Below are positions 24,493-36,019 of a DNA stretch of 64,000 nt, in pieces. The position numbers were made by a program, and so were the translations under genes. The DNA lies in contig NC_134536.1 in the NCBI RefSeq assembly GCF_050624435.1, positions 50,875,258 through 50,939,257 on the forward strand, in the 5' to 3' direction. Origin of the DNA: Tenrec ecaudatus. Taxonomy: Eukaryota; Chordata; Mammalia; Afrosoricida; Tenrecidae. Each line of letters begins with the position of its first letter. Position 1 is the first letter of the stretch. The notes beneath the pieces were generated by a model. It was not told where the DNA came from. It worked only from the letters and a program-made list of their open reading frames with translations, and did no database searches.

Positions 24493-25010
24493 GGCTGTTG
24501 TAAATGCTGCCCAGTCAGCTATGACTCATTGGGCCCCTGTTTAAAACAGAATGCAGCTCTGCCTGGGCCTGCACAATTGTTTCTATGTTTGAGCCCCTTG
24601 CTGCAGCCACCGGTTAATCTATCTTATTGATGTTCTTCCTCTTTGTGACTGACCCTCTACTTTACCTTCTCGAGGGACTGGTCATTCCTGAAAATGTGTC
24701 TAAATTATGTAAGACAAAACCTTCCTCCACTCACTTCAATGAAGTATCCTGGCTGTACTTCTTCCAAGACATATTTATTTGCTGTTCTGGCAAACTATGG
24801 CATATTCAATGTTCTTCACTAGTGCCCTATTTAAAATCCATCACATTTTTTTCTTCCACCTTATTCTTTTTCCAACTTTCACATGCACATGAGATAGTTG
24901 AAAATACCATGGCTCAAGGCAGGTGCACCCTAGTCCTCAGATTTACATCTTTGCTTTTTAACCCTTAAAAGAGGTCTTTTGTAGGAGATTTTGCCCAATG
25001 CAATACTTCC
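24493..25010 (-). repeat. RTE 3' end, antisense
   Basis: TTTGAGCCCCTTGCTGCAGC, TTCTTCCAAGACATATTTAT and CACATGCACATGAGATAGTT appear in the family order, the last coding in reverse for the Y-x-C-x-x-W region of the RTE C-terminus. Confidence 0.7.
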
Positions 25011-25351
25011 AGATATCTGAGGATAATGAGGGCAAGGATAATAGGGCTCCGTGCCAAGTCTCTTCAGTCTCCTTCATGACAATATAAAACTGCACAATTA
25101 AAACCAATAATGAGTCACTTTCCTACTCACTAGAAAGAAGCACACGCCTAAAGTGAATGTCAACTATTAGTCTGAAAACAAATAAACATCAATACTCATT
25201 TGAGTCCTGGTCATGCTCTTGCCAGGACCCTTTGCTAATAGTGCCCCAAGGGCTTCCTCTCCTTGCAGAGACACAGCGGACCTGGTCGTAGTGTGCCACA
25301 ACGGTCACCCAGCTTGAACCTGGACATTCAACAGCTGGCAACCAACAAGGA
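25011..25351. other. No feature recognised
   Basis: Slightly higher GC than its surroundings. No family recognised. Confidence 0.4.
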
Positions 25352-26085
25352 CATGTTGTTTTTGTTCTTAGGTGTTTTCCAATCAGATGGGACTAATAAT
25401 ATCCTTATGTATAACAGAACAAAACAATGTCTGGTCCCACACCATCCTCATTATTATGTTTGATCTCCATATTGCAACCACTATGCCAATCTATCTTGTT
25501 TGAAGTCTTCTCCTTTTTTGTTGACTTCTACTTTATTAAGTAATATATCCTTTTCCAGGGATTTTTTTCTCCTAAGACTAATACCAAAGTATGCGACATG
25601 ACGTCTCCCCATCTTTTCTTCTAAAGAGCATGCTGGCTTGGAACATTCCTCCATGTTAGATCATTTTGTTCACCTGGGAGTACAGGTACTCTAAGCACCA
25701 ACACCATGGCTCAAAGGTACCAATTCTTCACTCCTCCAGATTTATCATTCAGCTTTCGGGTGCATATGAGGCAATTGAAAATGCCATGGTTTGGGCTCTT
25801 TGTACCTCTGTTCAAAATGACATCCTTGCTTTGGGACACTTTAAAGAGTTGTGATGCAATGGGCTTGATCAATACAATATACAGTTTGTTTTCTTGGCTG
25901 CTGCTTCCCTAAGGGCTGATGGTGGACCCGTGTAAATGAAAAGGGCTTCTTCATTCTTTTCTCCGTTTCTCATCATGCTGTCCATTGGTTCCAGTACGAG
26001 GACCTTTATGTGCTTTTCATCGAGATGTCATGAATAATGACGGTTGTGTCTTTGATCTTCATTAGGAAGTGCTTCAAGACCCCAA
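25352..26085 (-). repeat. RTE 3' half, antisense
   Basis: Starts at the terminus (TTGTTCTTAGGTGTTTTCCA) and reaches TCTTCATTAGGAAGTGCTTC, where a SINE interrupts it. Includes GTGCATATGAGGCAATTGAA of the C-terminal region. Confidence 0.7.
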
Positions 26086-26092
26086 CTAAAAC

Positions 26093-26276
26093 AAAAACAA
26101 CAACCAAAAACCTCATTGCCCTTGAGTCAATGCTAACTCATAGCAACCCTCTTGGGTTCCCAAGACTATTTATGGTGGGAGAAATCCCAGTCTGCTGAGT
26201 TCCCTTCCGGGAAGCTACTGATGACCATGCTGATCACAGCCCAACTCATAACCGCTATGCCACCAGGGCTCCTAAC
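26093..26276 (-). repeat. AfroSINE-type SINE, antisense, inserted at RTE end
   Basis: CTCATTGCCCTTGAGTCAAT at the 3' side, through AACCCTCTTGGGTTCCCAAG, to the head ACTCATAACCGCTATGCCAC. It breaks the RTE fragment ending at 26085. Confidence 0.75.
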
Positions 26277-26315
26277 AAGGATACAGAAGATCTAAATTAT
26301 ACCCCCACATCACTC

Positions 26316-26344
26316 GTGTGTGTGTGTGTGCGTGTGTGTGTGTA
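26316..26344. repeat. (GT)n microsatellite
   Basis: About 14 GT units with one GC interruption. Confidence 0.95.
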
Positions 26345-26529
26345 AGTGAATCACTCCACAAACAACAGCATATTATAATTTTTTTGTTAAGTACACAGGA
26401 ATGTTAACAGAGATAGACCATTTCCTGAATAATAAAGAAAATGTAAAAAATAATCATATAATATGTTCTATGACTATAAAGGAATCAAACTAGAATTAAA
26501 TAACAAAACAAGCAAACAGCAAAAAAGAA

Positions 26530-26712
26530 AACACCTCACTGCCATTGAGTCAAATCTGACTCCTGGTGACACAATAGGGCAGGTAGAATGGCCTCTGTGG
26601 GGTTCTAAGACTGGAACTTGTTAATGGAGTAGAAAACCTCATTTTTCTTTCTCAGTTGGTAGATTCAAACTGCTTATCTGACAGAAGCTCAATGTATAAC
26701 CCACTATGAATA
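26530..26712 (-). repeat. AfroSINE-type SINE, antisense
   Basis: CACTGCCATTGAGTCAAATC at the 3' side, then GGCCTCTGTGGGGTTCTAAG and AACCTCATTTTTC, to a decayed head near ATAACCCACTATG. Confidence 0.75.
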
Positions 26713-26734
26713 GCAGAAATAGAAACTTTAATTC

Positions 26735-27090
26735 ACTTTTTGGAATTGGCTCTGGTACAGTGTGACCCCATGTACAAGACAATAAAACCAAGACCACTAT
26801 TGTGCCATCCTCACAAGGGTTAGGTTTAAAGTTATTGCTGTAGTCACCGTGTGCATACATGTCATTGATAGTCTTCCTCTTTTTGCTGACCCTCTTTTTC
26901 CTAGCATGATGTCCCTCTCCAGGTACATGTCTGTCCTGAGAACATGTACAAGGTACATGAGAAGTCTCATCAGTCAGGCTAAAGGGGCATTCTCCCTGCA
27001 CTCCACTTCTTCAAAGACAAGTTTATTATGAATTTAACTCCATGACTCAAATGCACCAATTATTTTCCAGCCTTCTTAATTCATTGTTCA
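26735..27090 (-). repeat. RTE 3' end, antisense
   Basis: TGCCATCCTCACAAGG, TGATGTCCCTCTCCAGGTAC, TGAGAACATGTACAAGGTAC and ACTCAAATGCACCAATTATT follow the antisense RTE order; 3' terminus decayed. Confidence 0.65.
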
Positions 27091-28106
27091 AGAAAAGTTC
27101 TGAGGATAACAAATTATCAGTAAGACACAATAATTTTCCCCAAAAGTTTAAAGTACATAAAACGGAATTAAAAAGAAAATGTCACATTTCAAAACATGTA
27201 CCATACGTACTAAGAAGATTGTATTACTAAGATTCATTAGAAGAAAAGTAAGATTTCAAAATTTTAAATTTGCTTCTCAGGAAATGAGAATAAAATAAAC
27301 ACAAAGCAATGAAAAGAAATATAATAATGAAGAGCAAAAAAGAATGAATTAAAAATAGGTAAACTACGTTGTTGCTGTTGTTAGGTGCTACGGAGATGAT
27401 TTTTGACTCACAGGGACCCTCTGTATAACATAACAAGCATTTCCAAGTCATGAAGCATCCTCATACTTGATCTTATATTTAAGCCCATTGTTGCAGCCAC
27501 TGTGTTGATTCATCTTGTCAAGGATCATCCTCAGTCCTCATTTTCAGTGCTCCTCTACCAAACATGTCCTTCTCTGGGGAATGAACTCTCCTAACAACAT
27601 GTTTAAGGTACGTGAGATGGAGTCTCTCCATCCATACCTCTAAGGAACATTCTGGCTATTCTTCTTCCAAGATAGATTTGTTAGTTCTTTTGGCCATCTG
27701 TGACACGTTCAACACGTTTCACAAGCACCTTTATTCAGAAGCATTGATTCTTCTTGAGCCTTCCTTATACAAGGTCCAATTTTCACTTACATATGAGGTG
27801 TTAAAAATACCTTGCCTTTGGGCAAAGTATATACCTTGAGCATTCTGCTGGGTCACCTATTTCTGAAATGGTTACTAATATGTATCTCTTCCTGGTATCA
27901 GGTCAAGCAGTTGTCTTCCAAATTCATTGGCATAGAAAAGTGAACTCATCCAGTGCTTTACAAGCATCAGAAAATATTTCAATTGGCATATTATCAATTT
28001 GGGGAGCTTTCTTTTTTGGCTAATACTATGAGTGGAGCTTGAATATCTTCCTCCAGTTCCACTTGTTGTCACTCTTATGCTACCTCTTGGAGTTATTGAA
28101 TGTTGG

Positions 28107-28153
28107 CTGATAACCATGCTGATCACAGCCCAATTCATAACCACTATGCCACT
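28107..28153 (-). repeat. 47-bp AfroSINE head fragment inside RTE
   Basis: 43 of 47 positions match the head of the SINE at 26218-26264 (CCATGCTGATCACAGCCCAA core). No SINE body is attached. Confidence 0.6.
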
Positions 28154-28257
28154 GTCTATTTTATACAGTGATGGTATATTCTTTGGATCTTTTTCAATAT
28201 TTCTGCAAAATTCAATATTTTCCCATAGAATTTTTCAATATTGTAACTTGAGGCTTA

Positions 28258-28271
28258 AAAATTGTCTTTAA
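28258..28271. other. Target-site duplication, left copy
   Basis: AAAATTGTCTTTAA; the right copy AAAACTGTCTTTAA is at 31164-31177 (13 of 14 identical). The site reads CTT/AAAA, the L1 endonuclease consensus. Confidence 0.75.
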
Positions 28272-29368
28272 CGACCTTTGAAGACAAACGTGTGCATAAG
28301 CAAATATGGTGAAGAAAGCTAATGGTGGCCAGCTGTCAAAAGATATAGTGTTTGGGGTCTTAAAGGCTTGAAGATAAACAAGCAGCCATCTAGCTGAGAA
28401 GCATCAAAACTCACATGGAAGAAGCACTCCAGCCTGTCTGACCACAAGGTGCAGAAGGGAGCAGTTTTCAGATATCAAAGAACTAAAAATCATGTCAATG
28501 GGTGCCCACCTCCCTGATACGACCAATGAAGACAAACGTGTGCATAAGCAAATGTGGTGAAGAAAGTTGATGGTTCCCAGCTATCAAATGATATAGCATC
28601 TGGGGTCTTAAATGCTTGAAGATAAACAAGTGGCCATCTAGCTCAGAAGCAACAAAGCCCACATGGAAGAAACACACCAGCCTGTGTGACCATGAGCTGT
28701 CGAAGGGATCAGGTACCAAGCATCAAGAAACAAAAAAAAATCATATCATTGAAAATGTGGGTAAGTGCAGATTGGAGACTCAAAGCCCATTGGTAGCCAA
28801 CCGGATACCCCTTACTGAAGGGTTGTGGGGAGGAGATGAACCAGACAGGGTGCAGGGTAGCAATGATGAAACATATAACTTTCCTCTAGTTCTTAAATAC
28901 TTCTTCCCGCACCCCCACTATCATGATCCCAATTCACCCTTAGAAATCTGACTAGACCAAAGGATGTACATAGGAAGAGATAGCAACTGGAAACACAAGA
29001 AATCCAGGACAGATGACTCCTTCAGGAGTGGCAATGCCTAGAGGGTGGAGGGAATGTGGGGTAGAAATGGGAAACTGGTTCCAAGAATCTACGTATAGCC
29101 TCCTCCCAGAGAAGAAGGTGGAGGTGAGACGTCAGACAGTGTAATATATGACAAAATAATAATAATTTATGAATGATGAAGGATTCATGAGGTAGGGAAG
29201 TGGGGAGGGAGGGGGAAAATGAGCAGCAGATATTAAGGGCTCAAGTAGAAGGTAGATGTGAGAACGATGATGGCAACAAATGTATATATGTTCTTGACAC
29301 AATGGATGGATGCATGGATTGTGATAAGAATTGTACTAGCCCCCAATAAAATAATTAAAAAAAGAACT
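28272..29368 (+). mobile_element. L1 3' end with internal tandem duplication and its own poly(A)
   Basis: Same family as the other L1 ends: purine tract near 29200, AGCCCCCAATAAAATAATT-(A)7 at 29339-29365. A 248-bp segment is duplicated in tandem (28273-28520 and 28521-28752), each starting GACC..TGAAGACAAACGTGTG. Its 5' end coincides with the target duplication at 28258-28271, but no duplication follows its poly(A); the partner lies 1.8 kb further on. Confidence 0.8.
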
Positions 29369-31163
29369 CAGGGATATTGCAGAGAGGTTTTAGACTGCTT
29401 AGGTCAAGCAGGACTAAGCCCTTAGTCAATCGTACTTATAATTTAGATGGTATTTATAATTTAAATAAGGCTCAGAAAAAGTTTAAGTTAAATAACCATC
29501 ATTTTGTTGGAAAAGAAGTCACTGATATCCCCAACAGGCAATTGGTTTCTAGATGTTCCCTCTTGTTAACCTGTGGCTTCATCTGGCACAGTCTTCCCAT
29601 TTAGCTTGTCAGTGCTTCGGGGTCAGCAAGTAAGATGCACTAAAAACAACCTGACCTCATTAGCTGCCTGGTTCTACAAGAAATCGTCAGAGCCTGCTCC
29701 TCTACCCATCACCCTCCTGGGCCTCTGCAACTCAGGGCAGAGGGAAGGAGGGAGGGAGGGGAGAGGAGGGGGTCTAAAGGCAGAAGGGACACAATCAAAA
29801 GGAGGACTTCTTGATCTCAGACAGGGCATCCCTCGGCAGAGAGGTGAGAGGAGAGCTGCGACCTCTGGTGGCCCACAGAACGTGCCCCAGGTGTTCTGCA
29901 TTGGCCGGTAATCAAGCCTGCTTCAGTGTCAGTGCCTGGGCCAGCTCCTGTCCTGCCTCTGAGCAAACTCTCGGTGCGTCTGTCTATATGAGCCTTCAGA
30001 AAATACTTCGTTAGGTCTTTTTCCTACAACTTTCCTGTAGGACCTGCCTTCCCTACCTAAGACATGTGCTGTGCAGGATCTGAATGCTTACTTTCCTACT
30101 CATAGAACCACCTTATGGCCATTTCCAGCTAAAATAAATAATGAGTCTAGAGCAACAGAGAAAATAGGAAGACTAGCTCCATCCATGAGGAGTGCCTGAC
30201 TCCAACGACACTGTACATTATGTCCTAGTTGAAAAATTTTAAAAACAGAAATAGTCTCAGTGAGTCTTCAAATATCCACCTGCCCCTTGGAAAAAAAAAA
30301 CATGCTTAGCAAAGTGTGATCCCACTGCCATCAAATTGATGCAGACCCACAGCGACCCTATAGGACAGGGTAGAACCGCCTCGGTGGGTTTCCGAGACTG
30401 TAAATCTGTATAGGAGTAAAAAGCTTGATCTTTCTCCCACAGAGCAGCTGGTAGTTTTGAGCTGAGAACCTTGAGATCAGCAACGCAAAGCCTAACCCAT
30501 ATGACACCAGGGTTCCTCTGGTAAGTGTGGTAGTGGTGACATGCAACATAAAATGTTTTAGATCTAGCCTCCAGATTTTTTGAAACATATTCTGTATCAG
30601 ATCGTCTTATTTCTACAATTGTGTTAGCTGCGTCTACAAAACACTTGGGGTGCTTTTTGTTTTTTGGGTACTTGTTCTGTTTCTTGACTAGACTGTCAGC
30701 TCTGAGGGCAGTGCTTTCCACAGGGCTCTGTGAACGTGGGTTCCTGGTCATCTGCCTGCTGACCGCTAAGACAATGCACCGTCCACCACCCACATTTATG
30801 GCAAAGTACTTCCCTGAGTCATTGGGACAGCACACTTCCTTTTACTTGCCAGGGAGAGCCAAATGGGCACCGAAGATAATCAGGAGTCCTACTAAAAAGA
30901 ACATACTTTACCGATGGTTATTGCAACAGAGAACTCACCATGGGCACACTTCAGCATGATCACTGTTTAAATGCCTCGTGGAAAAGGGCTGGCAGTATTC
31001 CGTCACATTGGCACCGCAATTGCGCTCCTACAACAATTTCTATGGAGTTTGGAAAGAACCGGGATGGGGGCTGGGGTTCTTGGAGAACAGAATGCTTCAT
31101 TTTGCTCTAATCCATTCTATTAGTGAATTAAACTTTGATGTATTGGTCTTGAAAAAAAACAAG
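29369..31163 (+). other. Retro-inserted non-L1 segment (3' transduction or chimeric retrocopy)
   Basis: This 1.8 kb lies between the L1 poly(A) and a second A tract (31152-31159), 17 bases after an ATTAAA signal (31129-31134). The matching target duplication follows immediately. It therefore entered with the L1. It includes a GC-richer part (29540-30060) with a GGAGGGAGGGAGG run and an antisense SINE (30291-30521). Open frames are short or overlap the SINE, and I recognise no protein. It may be read-through genomic DNA or a cellular RNA. Confidence 0.65.
30291..30521 (-). repeat. AfroSINE-type SINE, antisense
   Basis: CCCACTGCCATCAAATTGAT, the GACCCTATAGGACAGGGTAG landmark, TGGGTTTCCGAGACTGTAAA and the head CATATGACACCAGGGTTCC. 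Well preserved. The longest open frame of the window (minus strand, 30257-30835) runs across it and is therefore not a gene. Confidence 0.85.
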
Positions 31164-31408
31164 AAAACTGTCTTTAATTCTTTCAATTAAATATATGCTG
31201 AGTGTGTTCTTCCTCTTTGCTTTTATAACTATAGGTCTTTGCACATTGCCTTATAGTAGTTTAATCTGTCTTCTTGAGTTGTACTTGGGAATTTTCTGCT
31301 CACCTCTTTACTTCATCTTTTTTTTCCATTTGCCTTAGCTGCTCTATGATTAAGAGCAAGTTTAACAGTCTCTTATGCCATTCACCTTGGTATTTTTTTC
31401 TTTCCTGA
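31164..31408 (-). repeat. RTE copy, antisense, segment 2 of 3
   Basis: TGCTGAGTGTGTTCTTCC, GGTCTTTGCACATTGCCTTA and TTCCATTTGCCTTAGCTGCT continue the RTE after the first insertion. Confidence 0.75.
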
Positions 31409-32236
31409 CTTTTAAAAAATAATTTTATTGGGGGATCATACAATTCTTATCACAATCCATACATACATCTATTGTGGCAAGCACATTTGTACATTCGTTG
31501 TCCTCATCATTCTCACAACATTTGCTTTCTTCTTGAGCCCTTGATATCAGCTCCTTATTTCCTCCCTCCCTCTTCGCTCCCCTCTCCCACATGAACCCTT
31601 GATAATTTATAAATTATTATTATTTTGTCATATCGTACACTGTATGATATCTTCCTTCCCCACTTTCCTGCTGTCCATCCCTCATGAGTAGATTACATGT
31701 AGATCCTTTTAATCTGTTCCCCCTTTCTATCCCACCCTCCCTCCACACTTCTGATATCTCCACTCTCACCACTGGTCCTGAAGGGACCATCTGTCCTGGA
31801 TTCCCTGTGTTTCCAATTCCTAACTGCACCAGTGTACATCCTCTGGTCCAGCCAGACTTTCAAGGTAGAATTCAGATCATGATAATTATGAGGAGGAAGC
31901 ACTCAAGAACTAGATAAAAACTGCATACCTCATCATTGCTACAGCCTACACCCTGACTGGCTCATCTTCTCCCCACGGCCCCCCATAAGGGGATGTTCAG
32001 TTGCCCACACATGGGCCTTGGGCCCCGACTCTGCACTCCCTGTCCTCCACAACGATATAATTTCCTGTTCTTCAATGCCTGATCCCTTCGACACCTCATG
32101 GTCACACAGGCTGGTGTGCTTCCTCCTGTGGGCTTTGTTGCTTCTGAGCTAGATGGCCCCTTCTTTATCTTCAAACCTTTAAGACTCCAGAAGTTACATC
32201 CTTTGATAGCTGGGTACCATCAGCTCTCCTCACCAC
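31409..32236 (-). mobile_element. L1 3' end, antisense, inserted in RTE
   Basis: Begins TTTTAAAAAATAATTTTATT, carries the reversed polypurine tract (TTCCTCCCTCCCTCTTCGC) and extends to CTGGGTACCATCAGCTCTCC. Same family as 6263-6990 but with more of the UTR. Confidence 0.8.
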
Positions 32237-32237
32237 A

Positions 32238-32500
32238 CTCACTCATTCTCTCACTTCATGAATGATGTTCTTGATGTCATCCCACAGCTCACATATGGGA
32301 TTGCCCAGATTCACTTCTATCACTAAGATGATATTTTCCCACCATTCACCTTTCCTTTTTGTTTCTAACTTTTGTATTCTAACTGCCAATAATTATCAGT
32401 ATATCTTGATTTCCTGTTTGACCAATTTGAGACTGAAAGCTTTTATCAGTCCCTGACAAAATTTTGATGCTATTCATAATGTTTCAGCTGTTAATTCCTC
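32238..32500 (-). repeat. RTE copy, antisense, segment 3 of 3
   Basis: GATGTTCTTGATGTCATCCC continues the RTE. After an internal loss it reaches the endonuclease region (CTGCCAATAATTATCAGTAT, the reverse of the GDWN neighbourhood). Confidence 0.65.
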
Positions 32501-32589
32501 AAAAGTGGGCAGAATATTTCTTCTTCATGATAATGTGGAAGCGCTACTGCGTGCAATATTGTGGAAGTTCATACTATTGTGTCATATGG

Positions 32590-32702
32590 TGGAAGCTCTG
32601 CTGAAACCTGTAAAGTTTAGGTGACTGTGCTGGTATTAGCTCCCAGCATCACAGTGACACAGAAGCCACAATAGTATGACAAACTGACAGACATTTGGTA
32701 GG
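32590..32702 (-). repeat. Old afrotherian repeat, SINE-associated
   Basis: GCTCTGCTGAAACCTGTAAA, GGTATTAGCTCCCAGCATCA and GACAAACTGACAGACATTTG match the distal part of a long afrotherian SINE-like unit whose beginning is also seen at 19980-20095. Confidence 0.4.
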
Positions 32703-32774
32703 AAAGCCAATCAAGAAATCAATTAAATGGAGATGGTATTATTTTTTTACTTTCAAAAATAAAAATAAAACTCT

Positions 32775-32975
32775 GAAAGCCCATTGCTATCTATTTTATT
32801 CTGAATCATAATGGCCTGAGAGGACAGAATAGAATTGCCTCTTTGTGACTCCCACACTGTAAATCTGTACAGAAACAGAAAGTGCCGTAGTTGTTCTGTA
32901 AGAAGCCTGGTTTGCCAAATCACTGACATTGAGGTTTTTGGTCCGATGCATAAAGCACTCCACTACCAGGATTAT
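32775..32975 (-). repeat. AfroSINE-type SINE, antisense, decayed
   Basis: AAGCCCATTGCTATC, GGACAGAATAGAATTGCCTC, GACTCCCACACTGTAAATCT and the head GATGCATAAAGCACTCCACT in order. Confidence 0.65.
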
Positions 32976-34091
32976 AAACCTCTAACAAGACTGATAAAAT
33001 ACAGGGAATATGTACACCACTAACATCAGAGATAAAGCTGAATACTATGGAAGGAAGATTTTGGAATTGTATTTTGATATTTGTGCAAGCGAGTCTGTTA
33101 CTGAAATTTTTCTGAGGTCTTACGGTCATCCTCCATCAAATCATATTTTAGGCTATCACTAAAAAATTTTATAATGGGCAAAACTAAATTTTTCTAAATA
33201 CCATCTCTACAATATGAACTACATCCAATCTCTATGAAAAGAAGCTGGATCTTGAGCAAATGAACTTTGAAGTTTTGTTGATGTAGCCATGTCCATTACT
33301 AATGGATTTTTTAAATTTTGCAATGACAAGGTATATAAAATCTCTACTCCCGATACACTTGAAAATGAAGTAGTTGGCAATTTAGGCATGGTGAGTTACA
33401 TATATGGCTTTATGAATCTGAGATGATCAGCCTTTTAAATTACCCTTCACTTTGCACAAAGTAGGTACAATTAAGTGTTCATCATTATGAGTTCACTTAA
33501 ATTCTCTGTTATTAAAACAATTGAGCAATATTTTAAGATTAAGTTAATAAAAGTATCAACATAGGTTTGCAAAATGGGGCTCTTTTCACTGTGTAACCAG
33601 TTAGCAAGCAACACTTAAAAATACATTTTTGAAAGATAGTTCTGTCTGGGTAAAGATAATTAGTATCTAAGAACCACTTAAAGATATACTTCCTTACAAG
33701 AGGCTACTTCTGTCTGACAGCTCTAAGAAATTTATAACATGCAGACATTCCCATCGTGCCTGTCTTTTTTGCTAAAATCAAATTAATTCTCTTCTCAATT
33801 AAATCATCCGATATTTCACTGGTCTAAAAAATTGGCTTCTCTCCTATTCCCAAAAGAGATGGTTTACTACTTTAAAACATTTTATTTTTTAACTCCTCTG
33901 ATAAAGACTATATATTTAGACTTTTGGATAAATAGAGGGCGCAAATATTAACTACTTATTTTGAAAATGATATATTGTCTAATCATTAATGTATAAGATT
34001 CTGGGTGGTAAGAAGTATTTGTTTATTTCTTGCCCTGTACTTAACCTTTATGTTTTCTTTATAACTATGATGTGCATGTTTGAGTGTGACT

Positions 34092-34134
<43 letters not shown>

Positions 34135-35248
34135 GACATCATTTGACCACAATATCAATGGCTGAAGGAAAATGATTATTTAGGGCAATACTTGTGAATC
34201 CCATAATTTTTAGTAGAATACCACACACAGCAGAACTTTAATAGGTTTAAGGGAAATTTAGTTTCTATGATGAGATCAATCAGAAATGATCACATATGTC
34301 CTTGGAAATTGGTGAAACCTGAAACTTTAACCACACCAATTAGGTTAAACAAAGTTGTATTACCCTGAATAAAGTAATACAGAAAGAGTTACTTCCCAAA
34401 ATCTTCCTTTGTGCATGATTTCTTATCTTAGACTCATCACTCTATCTCTTTCTCTCTGTCTCTGGTAGTGGTGGTGGTAGTGGTGATGGTAGTTGGGTGT
34501 ATTTAAATCTGTTATCTGGGCAAAAATACCTAGAAGGAACCCATTTGGAAACCTCAATATGCAAACTGTACTTTAACTTAAACTCACCTGCAGCAGATAC
34601 TGAAATATTCCTTTCGATTTAAGGCTGAAATGCCCTGCTGTGAGAAGCAGTTGACTACGATTGCAAGGTAAGTATTTATAGGTTGTTAACCTTTAACTCA
34701 GCTCTCTTGGTTTGAGGGGCCCTTAATGAATAGCAGGTCAAGACTGCCATCTATTTTCTATTTTCATGTTCTCTTCCTTTTTAAAAGAAATGACATGTCA
34801 TAGTCGAACAGACATATTTTTCCCTTTGTGAATGAGTATTATTTTGCCTTATCATCAGCCCTTATTTTTTATGTAAACAAGTCCAATCATATATGTTTTT
34901 AATCAGTATGTCAATAATCCATTTATTTTTGGTCTAAAATGCTGCCCTATATGTATGTACTTTTCTTTTTGACAATATTTTAAATTCTATACCTTTGGCT
35001 ACATGAATGATATAGCAATAGGTTAAAGTTTAAAGGTTTAAGATCTTATAAATTTTTTTCTCCCTTTTGGCCCATTTAAAAATTTTCCCTAATTTTTAGT
35101 GTTTTCTTTTCAATTAAGGTTTTTCTTGGATTTATTTTGTATTTTTGTTTTGTTTTTCTTTGTTTTTTTTTTATGTATTTCTGTACATAAAATTCGAGCT
35201 AGGTAAATTCTATAAAGACGTTAACTAGATGTATAGTTTCTTAGGGAT
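32976..35248. other. Unassigned stretch with (TG)n
   Basis: AT-rich apparently single-copy DNA; only microsatellites (34096-34133 and a short GGTGGT run at 34465) stand out. Confidence 0.45.
34096..34133. repeat. (TG)n microsatellite
   Basis: About 18 uninterrupted TG units. Confidence 0.97.
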
Positions 35249-35470
35249 GAGGAACTCTGGTAGTATAGTGGTTATGTACCAGACTGCTGATCACAAGGTA
35301 AGTGATTTGAAACCAACTGCTTCACAGGGAATACGCCTGAGCTTTCAACTTTTGTATAGAATTGTAGTCTTGGAAATCCACAGGGTCAGTTCTACCCTGT
35401 TTTACCGGGTCAACTCAGAATTAACCTGATGGCAGTGAATTGTTTGTTTGTTTGTTTGTTTTGTTTTGAG
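35249..35470 (+). repeat. AfroSINE-type SINE with (GTTT)n tail
   Basis: Box A-like TAGTATAGTGGTTATGTACC, the box B-like stretch TTTGAAACCAAC, GTTCTACCCTGTTTTACCGG, and a 3' tail of GTTTGTTTGTTT. Full length. Confidence 0.8.
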
Positions 35471-36019
35471 AGGGCTATGGCAGGGTTAGTTAGGGAAAAT
35501 GAAAGCTAATAAATTTGAGTACAAGAAAGAAGAAACTGTTCTAAGTTTAATATGATTGAACTATTTAACTATGTGATATGTTAAATATGTCAATAACACA
35601 ATTTCAAAAATACTTACTTGAAGGATGTTTATAATGATTAATGACTGACATGCTAAAGTTCCTGTATAAAGCCTATAGCAGTATCTTTCAGTTATGATCT
35701 ATAGATTATACAAATGTATAACTTATTTAATATATAAATGATTATTTTAAAGGCTTACTGATTATATCTGGACATATATATGTTTATCCATTTATAGTTC
35801 TACCAATCTGTAGGTTAAGTATGTTTAAAAATGTGTGCCACTATTATCACATTATAATTCTGAATCATGTCCATCACACCATCAAAAAGTGTTGTTCATA
35901 TCAGCAGTTCTTTATGCCTACTCTGCCTTACCAGTCACCCAGGATACATAAATATGAAACCATTTCCACCTATGGAGAATGTCCTATTATGATTATTAAT
36001 ATAAACAGAATCATGCACT
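35471..36019. other. No feature recognised
   Basis: AT-rich; chance frames only. Confidence 0.4.

Larger units (their letters stand above)
27368..28271 (-). repeat. RTE copy, antisense, segment 1 of 3
   Basis: Runs from the terminus (GTTGCTGTTGTTAGGTGCTA) through the C-terminal region to CTTGAGGCTTAAAAATTGTC. Continuity with segments at 31164-31408 and 32238-32500 shows one RTE broken by two insertions. Part of the RT region is lost between about 27840 and 27880, and a 47-bp SINE-like piece sits at 28107-28153. Confidence 0.75.

Noticed and set aside
29540..30060. CpG island or promoter
   Set aside because: GC is raised but CpG dinucleotides are few; no TATA or clear initiator.
30257..30835. 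Longest open frame (192 codons, minus strand) as a gene
   Set aside because: It runs straight through an antisense SINE, has a competing frame, and shows no domain.
35249..35330. tRNA gene
   Set aside because: Box A and B-like motifs are those of a SINE head; no cloverleaf can be completed and a SINE body follows.
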